The notes beneath the pieces are model-generated. The model was not told where the DNA came from. It did no database searches and worked only from the letters and a program-made list of their open reading frames with translations. Both the position numbers and the translations under genes were made by a program. This document shows positions 49,701 to 63,809 of a stretch of DNA of 64,000 nt, one piece after another. Every line of letters begins with the position of its first letter. Within the stretch, counting starts at the first letter, position 1. The DNA is from Sphagnum magellanicum (lineage: Eukaryota; Streptophyta; Sphagnopsida; Sphagnales; Sphagnaceae): positions 23,394,501 through 23,458,500 of the forward strand of contig CM038908.1 of NCBI GenBank assembly GCA_021904315.1, written 5' to 3'.

Positions 49701-50022
49701 AAAATTTCCATCTGACGGTGTTCCAATTTTTTCAGATATCTATGATGATCTTATTTCAAGACGAGTGAATTCAAGTGATGCAGAGAAGTTTGCAGATATC
49801 TGTCCTTGCCCATGCAATGGTGTCGGCTGGGGTGTAATCTGGTGAGTAAGATGCTTCTTCACTGATTGAGACAACTCTCCAGTATCTCATACTGCATGTG
49901 TGTTGTGTCAGACAGATTGATATCCCCCTGATGTAATCTGTTGCTTTGCCGTGTGTAGGGGATTCATCTCTTTCATTTTCCTGCTAGCAGCTGTGTACCT
50001 AGGACTTGTGAGCTTGTCATGA
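46793..50022 (+). CDS. Peptidase M50B-like membrane protein, 9 coding exons
   Basis: Integral-membrane protein of the M50B-like family, possible zinc metalloproteases; the plant members' substrates are unknown to me. Exons: 46793-46882, 47067-47162, 47567-47651, 48178-48299, 48644-48668, 49075-49167, 49507-49536, 49736-49841, 49959-50022; phases agree throughout and give 236 residues. The zinc motif HEASH is at 48-52, after a first transmembrane helix (about 14-33). The conserved VEGMEV...GGVTHTRGGYQWFILPAGYLGSAFWG region follows, then several membrane helices, a YDDLISRRVNSSDAEKFADICPCPCNGVGWGVIW segment, and a last helix. Exon 5 is only 25 nt. AATAAA at 50361-50366 may be the polyadenylation signal. 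The family is plant-conserved, and the full length matches my memory of other members. Confidence 0.92.
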
Positions 50023-51353
50023 CAGTGACATGGGAGTTATGCTTCAAATCTGTTTCCTACCATTTTTTTCCTGCTTGATTGTGACATTTTAAGTGTCATT
50101 TTCTGCAAAGATTCTCCAGTGAGTATGTGTAGATTAGGCGATCTTATGCACTTTCCATGTGTACTCTGCAAAATCAGTTGGCAAATTCCATCTGGATTCA
50201 GAGCCATTGTCATTTTCAGTTTGAAGTGGCTTCTGTTATGTATTGTTACTAGTTATCAGTGTACCTCATTGTTTAGAAAAGCTTTGTTTGGAGATGGATG
50301 GCAAGTGGTAAACTTCATTGTCAGTGCACAAGAAACCAGAGGGTTGAACCAGAAGACAGTAATAAAAAAGGCTCCAAAGTTCTCATGAATGACTAGACTT
50401 ACCTGATTGTGTTGACAAAGAGTTCAGGATCTGGTTTCTCGGTTGCACAGATTGTCATTTGTTAGGTCAATTTTTGTCAGTGCTGCTCCCTGGGAAATTG
50501 TCAACACTGGAGCCTAAGCGGAGAATTCTCATAATCCTATGGCATCAAAAGCCAGAGTGAAATTAGTAAATGTAGTCACAAAGACTGCAGCATTTAACTC
50601 TAAGATAGGTTTCTTAATTGATTTCCAGGTGCATTCCAAACAAATCTACATGTTGGCAAATGCACTTCACTCTGCTGTTTATTGTTGTAAAGATCAATTG
50701 CAGGGCATGCCAAGTTGGAACAAGATCTCAACTCCTTCACTTCACGATTACAATCGATCTGAATGGGCATAACCTCTTCACTTCCAACCTCCAACAACCC
50801 ATATAAGTCCAATAAGCCACCAACATCCTATTGCATTGGGACAAGGCAGCTGATAAACAAGTAGTATGATGAAAACATCATAAGACTGCTAATAAGATTG
50901 GAATCAGGCATCATCAGAGCTAAATGGAATGATGTCCCACTGAACAGCTATTTGTGATGCTCTGTCTTGTTTGTATACAGAAGAGTGTCTTATGGACTAT
51001 GCGAAAATCCTACAACAATTTGCAAACAACAGTTTGCAGCTCCATGAGCAGATCACATCTTCCAATTCCTGCAAAACACTTCTCAAACACTCATCTTCAA
51101 AACCTTTCTACGTTTTGTCCACACAAATGGCTTCACAAGCAGATCAAATCATCCAGTTCCTGAGAAACATCTATCAAATGCAAATCCTCAAACACCATTC
51201 TACATTTGTACCCTAACAAAGGTGCAACAAGTTCCCAAAGACAGAGTAAACTGAGTTACAAATATGCTCGTCCCATGCTTCCAGGGAAAGTAGCAAAATC
51301 AACACAAAACATATCCAAGGCTTCTAAACCCTTGATGAGCAGCTCCAAAAATG
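50023..51353. other. Convergent 3' region between M50B-like gene and YLMG1
   Basis: Likely 3' UTR of the upstream gene to about 50400. The rest holds imperfect repeats of GCAGATCA.ATC.TCCA.TTCCTG (about 51048 and 51140) and no domain-bearing ORF. Confidence 0.5.
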
Positions 51354-51671
51354 GCTCGTCCTTGCACAATTGTATTCAAAATGGAGGTAAAAAATTCCAA
51401 GAACCCTGAAGGCTAACATGAGGCTAAGATTGTGAGCATTCAACAGAGGAGGAATGATGGCTCATCCTTCCACAGTTGCATTCAAATGGAGGTCAAAATT
51501 CCAAGAATACCATGATGGCTAACATGGGGCTAAGATCAAGAGCAATTGAAGAGAGGAGGAATGATGGCTCATCCTTGCACAGTTGTATTCAAAATAGAGG
51601 TCAGAATTCCAAGAACCATGAAGGCTAACATGGGGCTAAGATCCAGAGCATTGAAGAGAGGAGGAATGATG
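51354..51671. repeat. Three tandem copies (105-107 bp) of the YLMG1 C-terminal coding segment
   Basis: Copies at 51354-51459, 51460-51566 and 51567-51671 all begin GCTC(A/G)TCCTT and end GAGGAATGATG. The rightmost copy is the last coding part of YLMG1 on the minus strand (IIPPLFNALDLSPML...). The other two lie downstream of its stop, carry frame-breaking changes and are not translated in the model. They show partial tandem duplication of the gene's end. Confidence 0.88.
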
Positions 51672-52316
51672 TTTCTAAAGAGGTTTAGATAAGGGTCACA
51701 CATATCGCGTACTGCTTGCAGCGGCTGTCGCTCCCATGGTATGTTTGGAAACCAACTAAGAAGCACCCGCACCATCAACACACCACTGTAAAGCTCCAGC
51801 CACTTTGCCATTCCACTCGCCACCACCGTCAGCGGTGTACTCACCGACCCCGGTTGGCTTATTGCCGCAAAAAAAAGAGGAGTCGCAGCAATCAGCACTC
51901 TTCCCTTCAACGCAGCAACCAGCTTTCTCTCCTCCAGCGTCGTCACCTCCGGTAGCTTCATGGCGGTTAGGGTTTCACCAAACGCCCTCGCAGCTCGCAC
52001 CAGCGCTTCGGAAACGACTGCAAGAAAGACCATCGCCCGCGAGAGTACAGCTGCGGCACCGGCGACGAAACCATCGACTAAGGAGCCACAAACAGGGGAG
52101 GCCTCTGCATTCGCCTGCACAATTCTTCCCGGACCTCCATATCTCTGGCACAATGCCTCCTTGCAGCATAGACCCCTGCGCAATAAACCGTAGGACAAAA
52201 ACCCGGAGGAAGACGATGCGACCAGAAGCCTCGATAAGCTACCTCGCGAGACACTACGAGCGTCCAAATTCCCTCGCAAGCAGCAGAATTGGAGATTCAA
52301 CGACACCGGAGAAAAA

Positions 52317-52347
<31 letters not shown>

Positions 52348-52450
52348 AAGAGACTTTCACGTTCCGTGAGTCCAGACACTGTGATGAAGGGCGTGAAGAG
52401 GCCATGAATTGTGCCGTAGCCATCGCGAATCCTCTGCAAGAGGATGCCAA
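51569..52450 (-). CDS. YLMG1: YLMG1-type chloroplast protein (YggT family)
   Basis: Chloroplast membrane protein of 293 residues; the family derives from cyanobacterial YlmG/YggT, and plant members affect nucleoid distribution in plastids. The long Ser/Arg-rich N-terminus, with 11 serines at 34-44 (coded by a TCT/TCC microsatellite at about 52318-52352), is a likely transit peptide. The YggT domain fills about 207-290: SGVLMVRVLLSWFPNIPWE, RDMCDPYLNLFRNIIPPLF and ALDLSPMLAFMVLGILTSIL, two membrane helices with the conserved loop. The gene has no intron. Its last 33 codons belong to a tandem triplication that continues past the stop. The start was chosen as the first ATG; Met10 or Met16 could also serve. 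Plus-strand ORFs over this gene are shadows. Confidence 0.92.
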
Positions 52451-52513
52451 TCCCCGGCACTGAACAGCCGCGTGAGAAAAGAGAAACGGACGGAGAAATG
52501 AATAAAAGAGAGT

Positions 52514-52790
52514 GAAGATCAGGCGGTATACCGCTTACAACATAGCGGCGCAAAACTTTCCTCTTGCCACAGTCCCACCGCCTAGCGGCCGCATCTGCAT
52601 TTCTGGCCTGAACGGGATGTGCACTACAAAGCAGCAAATAGGAAGAAGGTCATGCGGTAAACCAATTACAACATAGCGGCCTCATCCGCGTCTCTGGCCT
52701 GCATGTAAAGTGCAATAAAAATCCTAACCACACACACACACACACACTCTCTCTCTCTCTCTGTCTGTCTCTCTCTCTGCCCGGAATCCG
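52514..52790 (-). promoter_or_regulatory. YLMG1 upstream region with a duplicated block
   Basis: A block at 52514-52630 (AGATCAGGCGGTATACCGC ... TCTGGCCTG) is repeated at 52644-52720, the second copy lacking about 38 bases. Both contain TTACAACATAGCGGC. It starts 64 bases upstream of the YLMG1 ATG, so it is leader or core promoter. CA and CT microsatellites follow at about 52729-52778. Confidence 0.6.
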
Positions 52791-54129
52791 GTGGGCACTA
52801 GAAACTCTCTCTCAATCGATCGGCATTTTGTTTGTGTTGATGGGTGTGTTGCAATTCTTGTTCATGGATTCCAACGAGGATTGGGGCCTGAGAAGTAGAA
52901 CCCTCATACACTAGCAAGTTCTAGCTGTCCAGAAAGACAGGTTTTGTGCACTGGGAAAGGAGAGGAAATGTTGGTCATGCGAGGTGCTAGGGGGGCACTA
53001 ATTCACTGGATCTCAAAGCTGGGGTCAGCTTGTAAGATGGCAACAGCTTGAGTCACCATATGCATGGACAGATTTGTAATTGCATTGAGTTCTGGCTCAA
53101 CCTATCCTAATAGTTACACTGCTTGTGCCGCACGCTCATTGTACAGAATAGCAGTACTACTACAGTAAACCCCCCTTTATAATTATGCCTTTGATGATCA
53201 CTTTTTTTTTTTTTTTTTTGGTGACACTAACAAATGATGATTTAAATGTGTATAGTCACATTCCATATAAACTTTACAAGATTGTGATTACAAGCAATTT
53301 TTTTATTAGAAAACAGCCCTTTTAAGCTAGAATAAAGGTGCCAATTGATTATATTTTCTGTGTGGCCGATTCTCAGCTTTATTATGCATTATTAGACTTG
53401 AAAAAGGTTGTAATTTCTACATTTTTAATGTGGCGATTTACAGTATTGTACTGGATATGAGTATTGGATTCAAAAGATTTAAGCTGCGATTTTACAGCTT
53501 GAAGTGTTTGCAGCCAAGATGTAGATAGAATTCCAAATCACAGAACCAAAAGTTCTACACAATCTTCAACAAGCTCCTGTTTGGACTCTGTTCAAACAGC
53601 AGGGCATAATGACAACCCTGATCCATGGTTCATTTCTGCACACTCCAATTTCCTCAGGGCCTGGTATCCAATGTCTCTCATCATGCATCTTGCAAAAAGC
53701 AACCTATTTTCAGAGCTAGAAAATGTGGTTGGGAGTTTTGATTTTGTCCCTGTGAAACTCAGCCGAGTAACCCCAGTTTGGGTACTCTAGGGATAACTCT
53801 AATGGGTGCCTGGTCTTTTTCTCAACAGCTTTTCTTACTTGGATCTTCATTGCCAGAAAAAAAATTGGAAAATCCAGGAAAGAAAAATTGGAAAGCACAT
53901 CACTCTGTAGTAATGCTCAAAAAACATTTGCTCCAAACATATGCAGCCCAAAGAAATAACATTCCTATTTTGGTGAAGCCAATGTGCAAAACTGATGTAA
54001 TGAAAGAAACCACAACCAAAAGAATCCTTGATCAGATTGCTAACATGTATCCCTAGGATTACACTGAAGCCGAACACAAATAGAATAAGCTTTGAAAATC
54101 CAGGGAAGCATCATCAATTGGCTCCAATT
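52791..54129. other. Intergenic DNA between YLMG1 and RPS5
   Basis: Unique sequence of intermediate GC, with a T run at about 53202-53219. A short frame at 53581-53790 (+) has no recognisable family. No gene is called. Confidence 0.45.
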
Positions 54130-55877
<1,748 letters not shown>

Positions 55878-56140
55878 GGTTTCAAACCGCCAAAATGACG
55901 CGGACAGAAGAAATATGAAGTATAGAAAGCTGCTACGAGCACGAGGCTGGTGGCAATGGCGACGAGAAAGAGAACCTAAGCAAGGCAGGCACGCAGTCTT
56001 CTTCTTGATACCCTAACCCCGCCAACCAAACCCTAATGCTTGCTCCATCCAACGGTACGCCATCAACTTAGCAGATCTGGACGGCAGGATCAGTCCCAGT
56101 AGAACACCGTCTTCACTTGAAACCCTAAAATACTTAAAAC
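55878..56140 (-). promoter_or_regulatory. RPS5 promoter/leader with telo-box motifs
   Basis: AAACCCTAA occurs at 56028-56036 and again at 56120-56128. The telo box is enriched in plant ribosomal-protein promoters and works with growth-related factors. The spacing from the ATG (about 150 and 240 bases) fits proximal promoter or leader. No TATA box was obvious. Confidence 0.6.
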
Positions 56141-58031
56141 TCTAAAATGCTCGTCGTAGCTCTTGAGCTTTTCTATTCTCTGCATGCACGCGATCGTGTC
56201 CTTCTACTCATCAAGTTTTCACAAGGAGGCCGACATCGACTCGCAAAGGGAGGATAGACGTTCTGTTCTTCTGAAATTTCTTTAGGAATTTTCTAGTTTG
56301 GCTGCTGCAATTGTTTCCCCGTTTCCGTTTTGGTTTCGTTTTCTCCTGTCTGTTTGTTAGCTTGTGGAGATTTCTCTGCAACTTCATCAAGCTTATTTTG
56401 TTTTTGTTTCTTTTGTTTTTCATTTTGCCTTGTGCTTCTTGTAGTCGATGAACTGGTTTCATCATTTTACTGAGATTCGATTTGCTTTTGAAGGTCTGTT
56501 GATATTGTTGTGCTGAAAATATAATAATACGTTTTTGTCTGTGGAGTAGATGGATATAGTTCCTTCAGTTGAGAAACTCCGTATTGGGAATGGGCATGCT
56601 TGTGTTGATAAAGGCTGAAGCACACTAATGTGATTATTCCCATCATAGAAAATGCTTGTGATCTTATGAAGTCCCTGATGCTCCTTTGTATGGTGGATTT
56701 AAGATATGGCTGATGGTGCCCCCAGTCTCTGGTCAGGTCCAGAATCAACTCTCGATGCCTTTCTCTTTTGTTGGTAACTTGAAATGTTACAAACCGTTCC
56801 AGTAAACCCACATATTTCAGTAGAGTTTCTTTTGTTGCTCCAAGTTGTTATTTGTTATCTTCGATTCAATCAAAGTCCAGGGTTGTTTCAAGAAAGTGGA
56901 TGATGAGATTGATGGATTCCCCTTCCAACTGCAGCATGAGGAAATGTCCTAAATCTGACACTAGTTTTTGCATTCATCTCATTGTATTGTGGAGAACTTT
57001 GGTAAAAGCCTTGTGTTGGTCAATGTAATTAACATGGATTGTTTGCAATCTTGTATTGTTGCCTTTCAACATACAGTTTCCAGGAACAATAAAGGCCATT
57101 TTGTCATTTGCATCAAGGTAGCTTTACCTAGGCTTTGGCTTTTACGAAATGCTTTTTTCAATCATATTTTATGTGCAGCTAAGGTTGCCAACTTCCTCTA
57201 CTCTTCTTGCTTTTATGATTCTATCCACAACTCCTGTTTAGGCGTCTTAACCAGTTCTGTCCTGAAAATGAAGTTCTATTTTTAGCAGGCTCATTTGTTG
57301 GCATGTTGAAGGGAACATTCAAAGGTTATGCTTGTGCACTGGCATCCTTTTCTCAGAATAAAGCAAGGCTTCTAAATTTGGCTGTTTCCTGTTGCCTGAA
57401 AGGAAATGGATTGATGGTGTGAAAAATGAGCACTGCAAACAGCTCTCCAGCAGCATGAATGAAAGAAACAAGAAGTGCAAGTGCAAAATTTTGAGGCAAA
57501 TTCTTATATAGCCAAGGCACAGCCCTTTTAAACATCAATTGCCCCTGAAGAATAACCTCAAGGAGTTTTTAAGCTCATGGGATGTTGAAGGCAAGAGGCT
57601 GAATATCTTCAAATCCAAGGGCCTACAGAGAGACCCACACAGAAGGGCAGTTCTCAAGATCCTCAGAGGACTAGCAACTGGAGGACATTGCATATCATAC
57701 ACTTGCAAATGAGAACATGTCTCTTCCCTCAATATCTCTATTGTAAGATGGGTTATCCTCACCAGTGCTACCTGAATGTCAAGGTTCCCCTGCATCATGA
57801 AGAGCCACAGATGCAAGAAACTACAAGCTCTCAGGAATGAGCAGCATTGTCCCTTTGCATCAACGGAGCCAGAGATCCAAGAAGCTACAAGATCAGAAAT
57901 AACTTCACACTAGCTTCAAATGCTTGAGACTGAGTGCTTCCAAACAGGTTAAGAGGTCAACTAGAAGTTGCAACTTAACAATACCATCCATGTATCAAAA
58001 GACAAGCCAAATCCAGCAGCGTTCTCCATCT
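56141..58031. other. Intergenic DNA, no gene recognised
   Basis: Unique sequence with moderate GC. Several 60-115 codon frames on both strands lack domains. A short tandem similarity (GAAGAGCCACAGATGCAAGAA / GGAGCCAGAGATCCAAGAA) lies at about 57797-57890. It may include the 3' UTR of the minus-strand gene to its right. Confidence 0.45.
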
Positions 58032-61000
58032 TCAACGCTCTGGAGATGAGAAGAATATGACTAAAAAGTAAACAACAAAGCCTGCCACAAGTATTCCCCC
58101 ATAAATGAATGCCTGTGAGGACTGAACTGGCCTTGCATACACAACCTCACAGCAGCGCAGCTGGTCTGCCTCTGTAGCAATCAAGTGGTCCACATAACTG
58201 CATCAAAAGAGAAATTCAGTGAACTATCTGAGAACATCATTCATGGCAAGACTTATACTGAGTTAAAACTGAAAGCTTGCTAGAAAATATTTAACTCTCA
58301 TAAGCATCAAGAAATCTCCATACTCTCAATTAAGAAAGCCAGAACAAGGTTAAACTACTCCATTTAAGTCAAAAAAGGCCTTTCAGATAAGGAATTACAG
58401 AACTGGGAAGAAGGAACAACACAAAGGGAAAAAACTAGAAAGAAAAAACACACACATGCAGTATGAATAACAGCAACAGTCTCTCACATGTTCAAGGACC
58501 ACCAACAGTAACATGTATGAAAGCAACTTATCTATCACAAACTTCCCCACTGACTTCATCAGCTTGCTAGAAAAGATTGCTTACTCTTGAGTGTAGAATA
58601 CAGATTGCATGATGCCAGATGCATTATTGACTGCATCCTGCAGCCTGTGATCATAGAGCAAACTTGATAGTTGCACCAACTGTTGTTCCAAATGATCCAG
58701 ATAGGATTCAAGACGCTCCACCTTCTTGTGCGGCAGGGGAGCCGGCAGTGTGGTTGTTTGTTTGTAGAACTTGTCGATCCACAGCTCTGCTTTTGATTTC
58801 TTCTTCTCACCTTTGACAGGATTGCCAAGTGGAGTTTCAAGGAATTTACTAACAAATGCTTGAACCTTTTCTGTGGACTCACGTATGTGTTTGAGGGCCA
58901 CATGGACACGTGCATAAACTGCATTGCGCTGGTCCACAAAACCACCCAACAGAATAACCCAATCAGAATCGAAACTTTGTTGCATTCTGAAAAACACCCA
59001 GGTCAATCAACTGGTAGCAGATGGTTTGTTTGCTTGTGTGATCGACATCTGCAATGCTCGCTGAATGCAAGATACCATGTGTGACTACTTTGAGGGTGCA
59101 CTGACATTGAATAGGTGTGAAAAACAATCATCCATAACAAACACTGGGCAACAGTTCAAATCATTGCATTGATGCCTTAGCTGCAAGCTACAGCTCCCCC
59201 ATTTCTATGCAGATTCTCAATTGCAAGGACCTAGTTGGAACCACCAAGAAATTCATGCTTTATCTACCATTTAGTGGCTAGACTGCACAATGCAGCTTAA
59301 GGCATGATCAGCATTACCTCAAAAGAGCAGAGACAGAACCTAGCAGGAAAGGACAAACACAGAGCAAGAGTAGGACCAGGTAATTGATAGATACCAGGGC
59401 AGTATCACGCAACAGCTGGCTGACACTGGAAGTATTGGAGAATGGGCCAAAGGGTTGATGACCAGATGCCCACAGCCAATCAAGAACAGGGCGGTCATGA
59501 ATGTGTGAAGCTGTTTCATAAGGTGCCACTAAGCCACCTACAACAGCTGCCAACCCAGCAACAATATGGCGCTGAGGGGAGTTTGGTATTGCCTCCCTCT
59601 TTTCTGTTTCTGACACAGCACTGACAACATCAAACCTCCTGTCAGTAACCACCAACATTGATAACCTGGTTCTTGCCCGTGCATGATTTGTGTAAAGATG
59701 GCCACTGTGACAAAGAAAGAAGCACAGAAGTGTGTGATGACATAAAGAGAAGGACAAAGGCTGACCTGAGAGGAATAGGGTCACCTGCATGTTGCAGCAC
59801 AAATACAGAATCATGGCTCACCCACATAAGGTTCTCTCCTTCCATCATAAGCTGTGGATCTACACCAGCCAATGATAACAGAAACCTGTCCTATGACAAG
59901 TAACAGTTTGGTCAGCTGTTCACAAAAGTTCTGCAACAGGCTACTGAGGCCTCTGGGTGCACAAGAATGTTCTATCTGAAACACCAAAGCAAACAATGCT
60001 CTAGGGTACAAAACTAATCAAATCAATCTCTCCTGCCTTGGATTCCAAACAAACCCTTTCTGTCTGTACCATACTTTAACGAAGCCCAAGGAACAGCAAT
60101 TCAACCAAGATCACTGGAGTACTCACACTGGAATCACACGTGTGCCATGAGATTTCATAATTGCTGGAGGGTCATTTGGCATCCGGTTACTAACCCCCTT
60201 TCGCTTGTCCATACCTGCCTTGGGACTTCTCCTGCTGTATGGATACCGAGCTAGTCGTGATTTCACAACTGTTTCCTCAGGCTCCATACTTGGAGGATTT
60301 TCCCAGGTTGGCTGTATCAAAACCATCAGAAAGATTATGTTGGTTAGCCTATCAGTGGCTGGACCTACGCTTTGCCCTTTTCCTACTCACAATCATGAAA
60401 GAAAGCTTGCAACAATTTGCAAATACTTTAGTCTACAAAGACAAAGTCAAACTGTGAACATACAAGGAAAACCAGTTTAACCAAACTTTTTGCAACAACT
60501 CACCTAGGTGCTACAGAAGACTATTCACTGAGTATTTATAAGCAAACTACTACTCATGGGATATGACAAAACTATGTGTGGTACCCGTGGCCTGAAGTAC
60601 TGAGTTGACAGTTCAGGATCTGCTACTTCAAGAATTCCAGCAGCCAGTACATCAGCCGAGTGTCTCATCTCCTGCAGTCCAAGGATATATCAATGTGATT
60701 GCAAACAGTTACCTAAACAAATGTTGTTCCAGCCAGACCAAAACAAATGTGGCAAGGATGAACGCTGTCACAATTTTTGTTAGTGTCACTCTGACACTCA
60801 CCAGGTGTGTGACCATCACCTTCATTATTGAATGGTGGTGACTGGCAGTCATTACTCCACACTGAATTCATCAGCTCCTAACCATGGGTGTAGACAAGTA
60901 TAAAATGCTATGCTCAAAACTTCTGACAAACAATTCTATGAGAATCTGTGTCCTTGTTTCTGCTGCAATTGTGAAAGCAGGGGGAGGGGCTAAGTCATTA

Positions 61001-63809
61001 TGTTGGCTAGCACTCAAGAGGGCATAGCTAACAAAAAAGTCAATAGTATTCAATTTCAAGATGCAAGTCCAAGGATGTAGAGATAAAAAACCAGTTGATT
61101 TACAAAGAAGATGCTAACTTGCAGTGTTTCCCCCCATCTTCCTGCCTTCTCACAGCTCAACAAGCGAAAGTTGTACACAGTGTCTCATGTGTGTGCAGAT
61201 AATTTTCTACTCATTCCATGCTAAGTGCAAGTCAGGTCCCTTGAGCACACATGACTTACCTCTCTCAGCACAGCCCCATCAAGTAAGGTCAAGGTTCTAG
61301 CATGAAACCGGCCATCTGCACGTGTATCATGGGAAGAATGTCCAACTGTTGCCTTGGCCACTGCCATTGCAAGACGCTCGTGCTCATGCAGGTTGTGGAT
61401 GCCCCCCACTACCACCACTTTTTGACCAGGCTGCAGCATTTTCTTCACCTGCAATATCAATAGAAGTTACAAATTACATCACACACAAACTTGCAGTGGT
61501 GTTGCTGTTGCTGGTATGATCAACATCATGAAGAGTAGGCTTTTGGTTTGCATTCACTGTCTATATTATCACAAAGATGAAAGCTTTTTGTGACACTTGG
61601 AGCACTCTTGAAGTGAATTGACTGTCAGAACAAAGTAATACCTGATCAACTATGCTCTCCATGTCGATGCTAAAGTTACTCCCAGGGATGAGAGGATTAT
61701 ACTGCAGATGGTTGCGTAGAACTATTATTGACACCAGCAAGCGTTGTGTTACATCCACAGTCTCAAATCTGCCATCAGAAGAAGGCCAAATATGAGAATG
61801 TGAGTCTGAGCCACTTTCTCATCATACATCCACACTGGTGAAGCTAATGTGGCTGTGCCCCTCTTGAAACTCCAGAAGCACTCCCACTAATACAATAAGA
61901 TTTGTGTTCACTACAAAAAGGAGATATACTCATCATCCTATTTGCATCATTCCTTTGATCAAACTATCTTGTCACACTAATTCTGTGCATCTTTTTAAAG
62001 CTCTATGTGAGAGCCCTGCAGGTCATCTTCAGCAATGAGCTACTAGAATGAGACAAGTTGAAGCAGAGTCAGGGTACCTGACATCTGGTGCAATTATGTG
62101 CTCCACAGCAGACACTATGAGTCCTGAGATTTGGCCACAGAATACACCCTTGACAACACTAGGATCTACTACAGGGGAGCGGCGACGTGGAAGTAAGAGA
62201 TGCTGCAGCCTGGGCACAGTTCTGTAACCTACACTGCCCTCCTCAGACTCCCGCCTTCCATATGAGCAAGGTCCTGCTGATATGTCAATTACTGCATATC
62301 TGCAATAATTGGGTGGAGGTCAATGCCAGACATTAATTGATATACTACTTTTCTGTCAGAAGACTGGCAGTAACAGGAAGACTCAGCCATGATGCTGGTT
62401 AGATAAATAAAACACAAAAGAGATGGAGAGTACCATGCAAACCAAGAAGCAAGGGAAAGACAAAGAGAAGTAGAAACCAAAAAGAACTAAATGGGAAAGA
62501 GGAAGAGAAGAGGGAAACGACACTAAAAACAAGAATTTTTTGATGAAAAACTGAACTTTGAAAAGTTCCCTACTTCAAAATACAAGAATTATGCACTCCA
62601 AAACACTGAGCTTTTCAAGCTAATAGGTCATTGTATCTCTCACAAAGAGCAGGCAAAAAATCCACACCAGACCAAAACTCCCACTCAAGCTGGAATTGGC
62701 AGTTTGGAATACAGAGTTAGGCTACCTTCCATGGCTAAGCCAGACTTGTGAGGAGGCTCCCCCATTGTAGCGATATCTGTACACATACCCAGCCTCTTGT
62801 TTCTGGAGGTCCTCAAGATCAAGAGCCTCAATCTTAGCACCATAAGCATCTGCAATATCTCCTGTCTCATTCGACCTTGGATCCATTCTCACCTGTAAAG
62901 TATCAGGACTTACCTTCAGATATTCCTGTTAAATTGCAGGTGCAAGTCCTCTAGAATCTCTGATGTATTGTAACTGTCAAGAAAAAAAGACTCCAGAAAT
63001 TATGACCAAGGAAGAGGCCCATAATTGCAAGTAGAAACCCAGCCTTTCAGGGAACACTAAAATGCTCAACTGTCAAGCAAAACTGAACATACCACAGAGA
63101 TTGCTTACTCCTAAGATGCAAGGGTGCACCTTCACACAAAATACCCAACTACATGTGTAAACATTGTGTTACAACTCTGAATGCCCCTCTGAACATCATA
63201 CAGACTTGCAAGCAATCTGTATCAACTCAATGTGCAGCCAGCTCTGGTGTGCAAGCTGGCCATGTTCTCAAGAAATTGCCAAAACAGAAATGCTTGGAAT
63301 TTGCTGACAAAAGGCTTTTGACCTGTGTCTACAAAGCTTGAGCTCAAGTAGAAAGACAGACCTTATCAAGGTTGAGAATAAAAATGGCACTTGGGACAGG
63401 TCCATTCATATCATTTTCAGAGTGTGCAGCTGGTGGAAGTCCAAATAAATAGCTATAGAGCTCATCAAATGTTGGCTCCACACTTGTTGCCTCAACCTCA
63501 TACAGTGGAACTTCTAAGCCAAATTCACTCTGCGCATTGTAAAATGGAGACACGGCAGTTTAGAAACAGAAGTGTTTGCATTCACAACACTCTAAATCCT
63601 GTAATTTTTGCTGGCAAGTAGCAAAAGAATTTCTGGTGCAAGCAACTTGAAAATCCAATCACAAATGACATTAGCTTGATGAACATCAGCAATCTTAAAA
63701 ACCAGAGGGAGAAGACAAAGATTAGCTCCATTACCTCTCTTGCTACACCTGCTTTCACCATTTTCCTCCTCAGCTCCCATTCAAAGGCAGTGAGCTCTAA
63801 ATGTCCTAC
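58032..63809 (-). CDS. Large transmembrane protein, exine-formation family (AT5G58100-like); 5' end outside window
   Basis: Twelve exons, transcript order: 63735-63809, 63362-63529, 62726-62892, 62078-62299, 61642-61768, 61260-61448, 60585-60671, 60129-60311, 59766-59890, 59318-59704, 58585-58986, 58032-58197. All join in phase to 765 codons plus stop. I recognise the layout of a plant membrane protein whose Arabidopsis member affects pollen exine; the name is from memory and not verified. Segments: GHLELTAFEWELRRKMV, IDISAGPCSYGRR, QKVVVVGGIHNLHEHERLA, ILEVADPELSTQYFRP, a hydrophobic stretch near visible residues 553-575 and a C-terminal helix at about 740-760 followed by FSSPER. Most of the chain is probably lumenal or extracellular. 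No start codon is visible: the first exon opens after a 3' splice site, and nothing codes between 63810 and 64000. Confidence 0.8.

Noticed and set aside
51805..52407. 200-codon plus-strand frame
   Set aside because: It is antisense to YLMG1, which has clear family motifs. The Lys run is the complement of the poly-Ser codons.
59314..59814. Whole 166-codon frame as a separate small gene
   Set aside because: Only 59318-59704 fits the splice sites, and it joins in phase to neighbouring exons of the large membrane protein.
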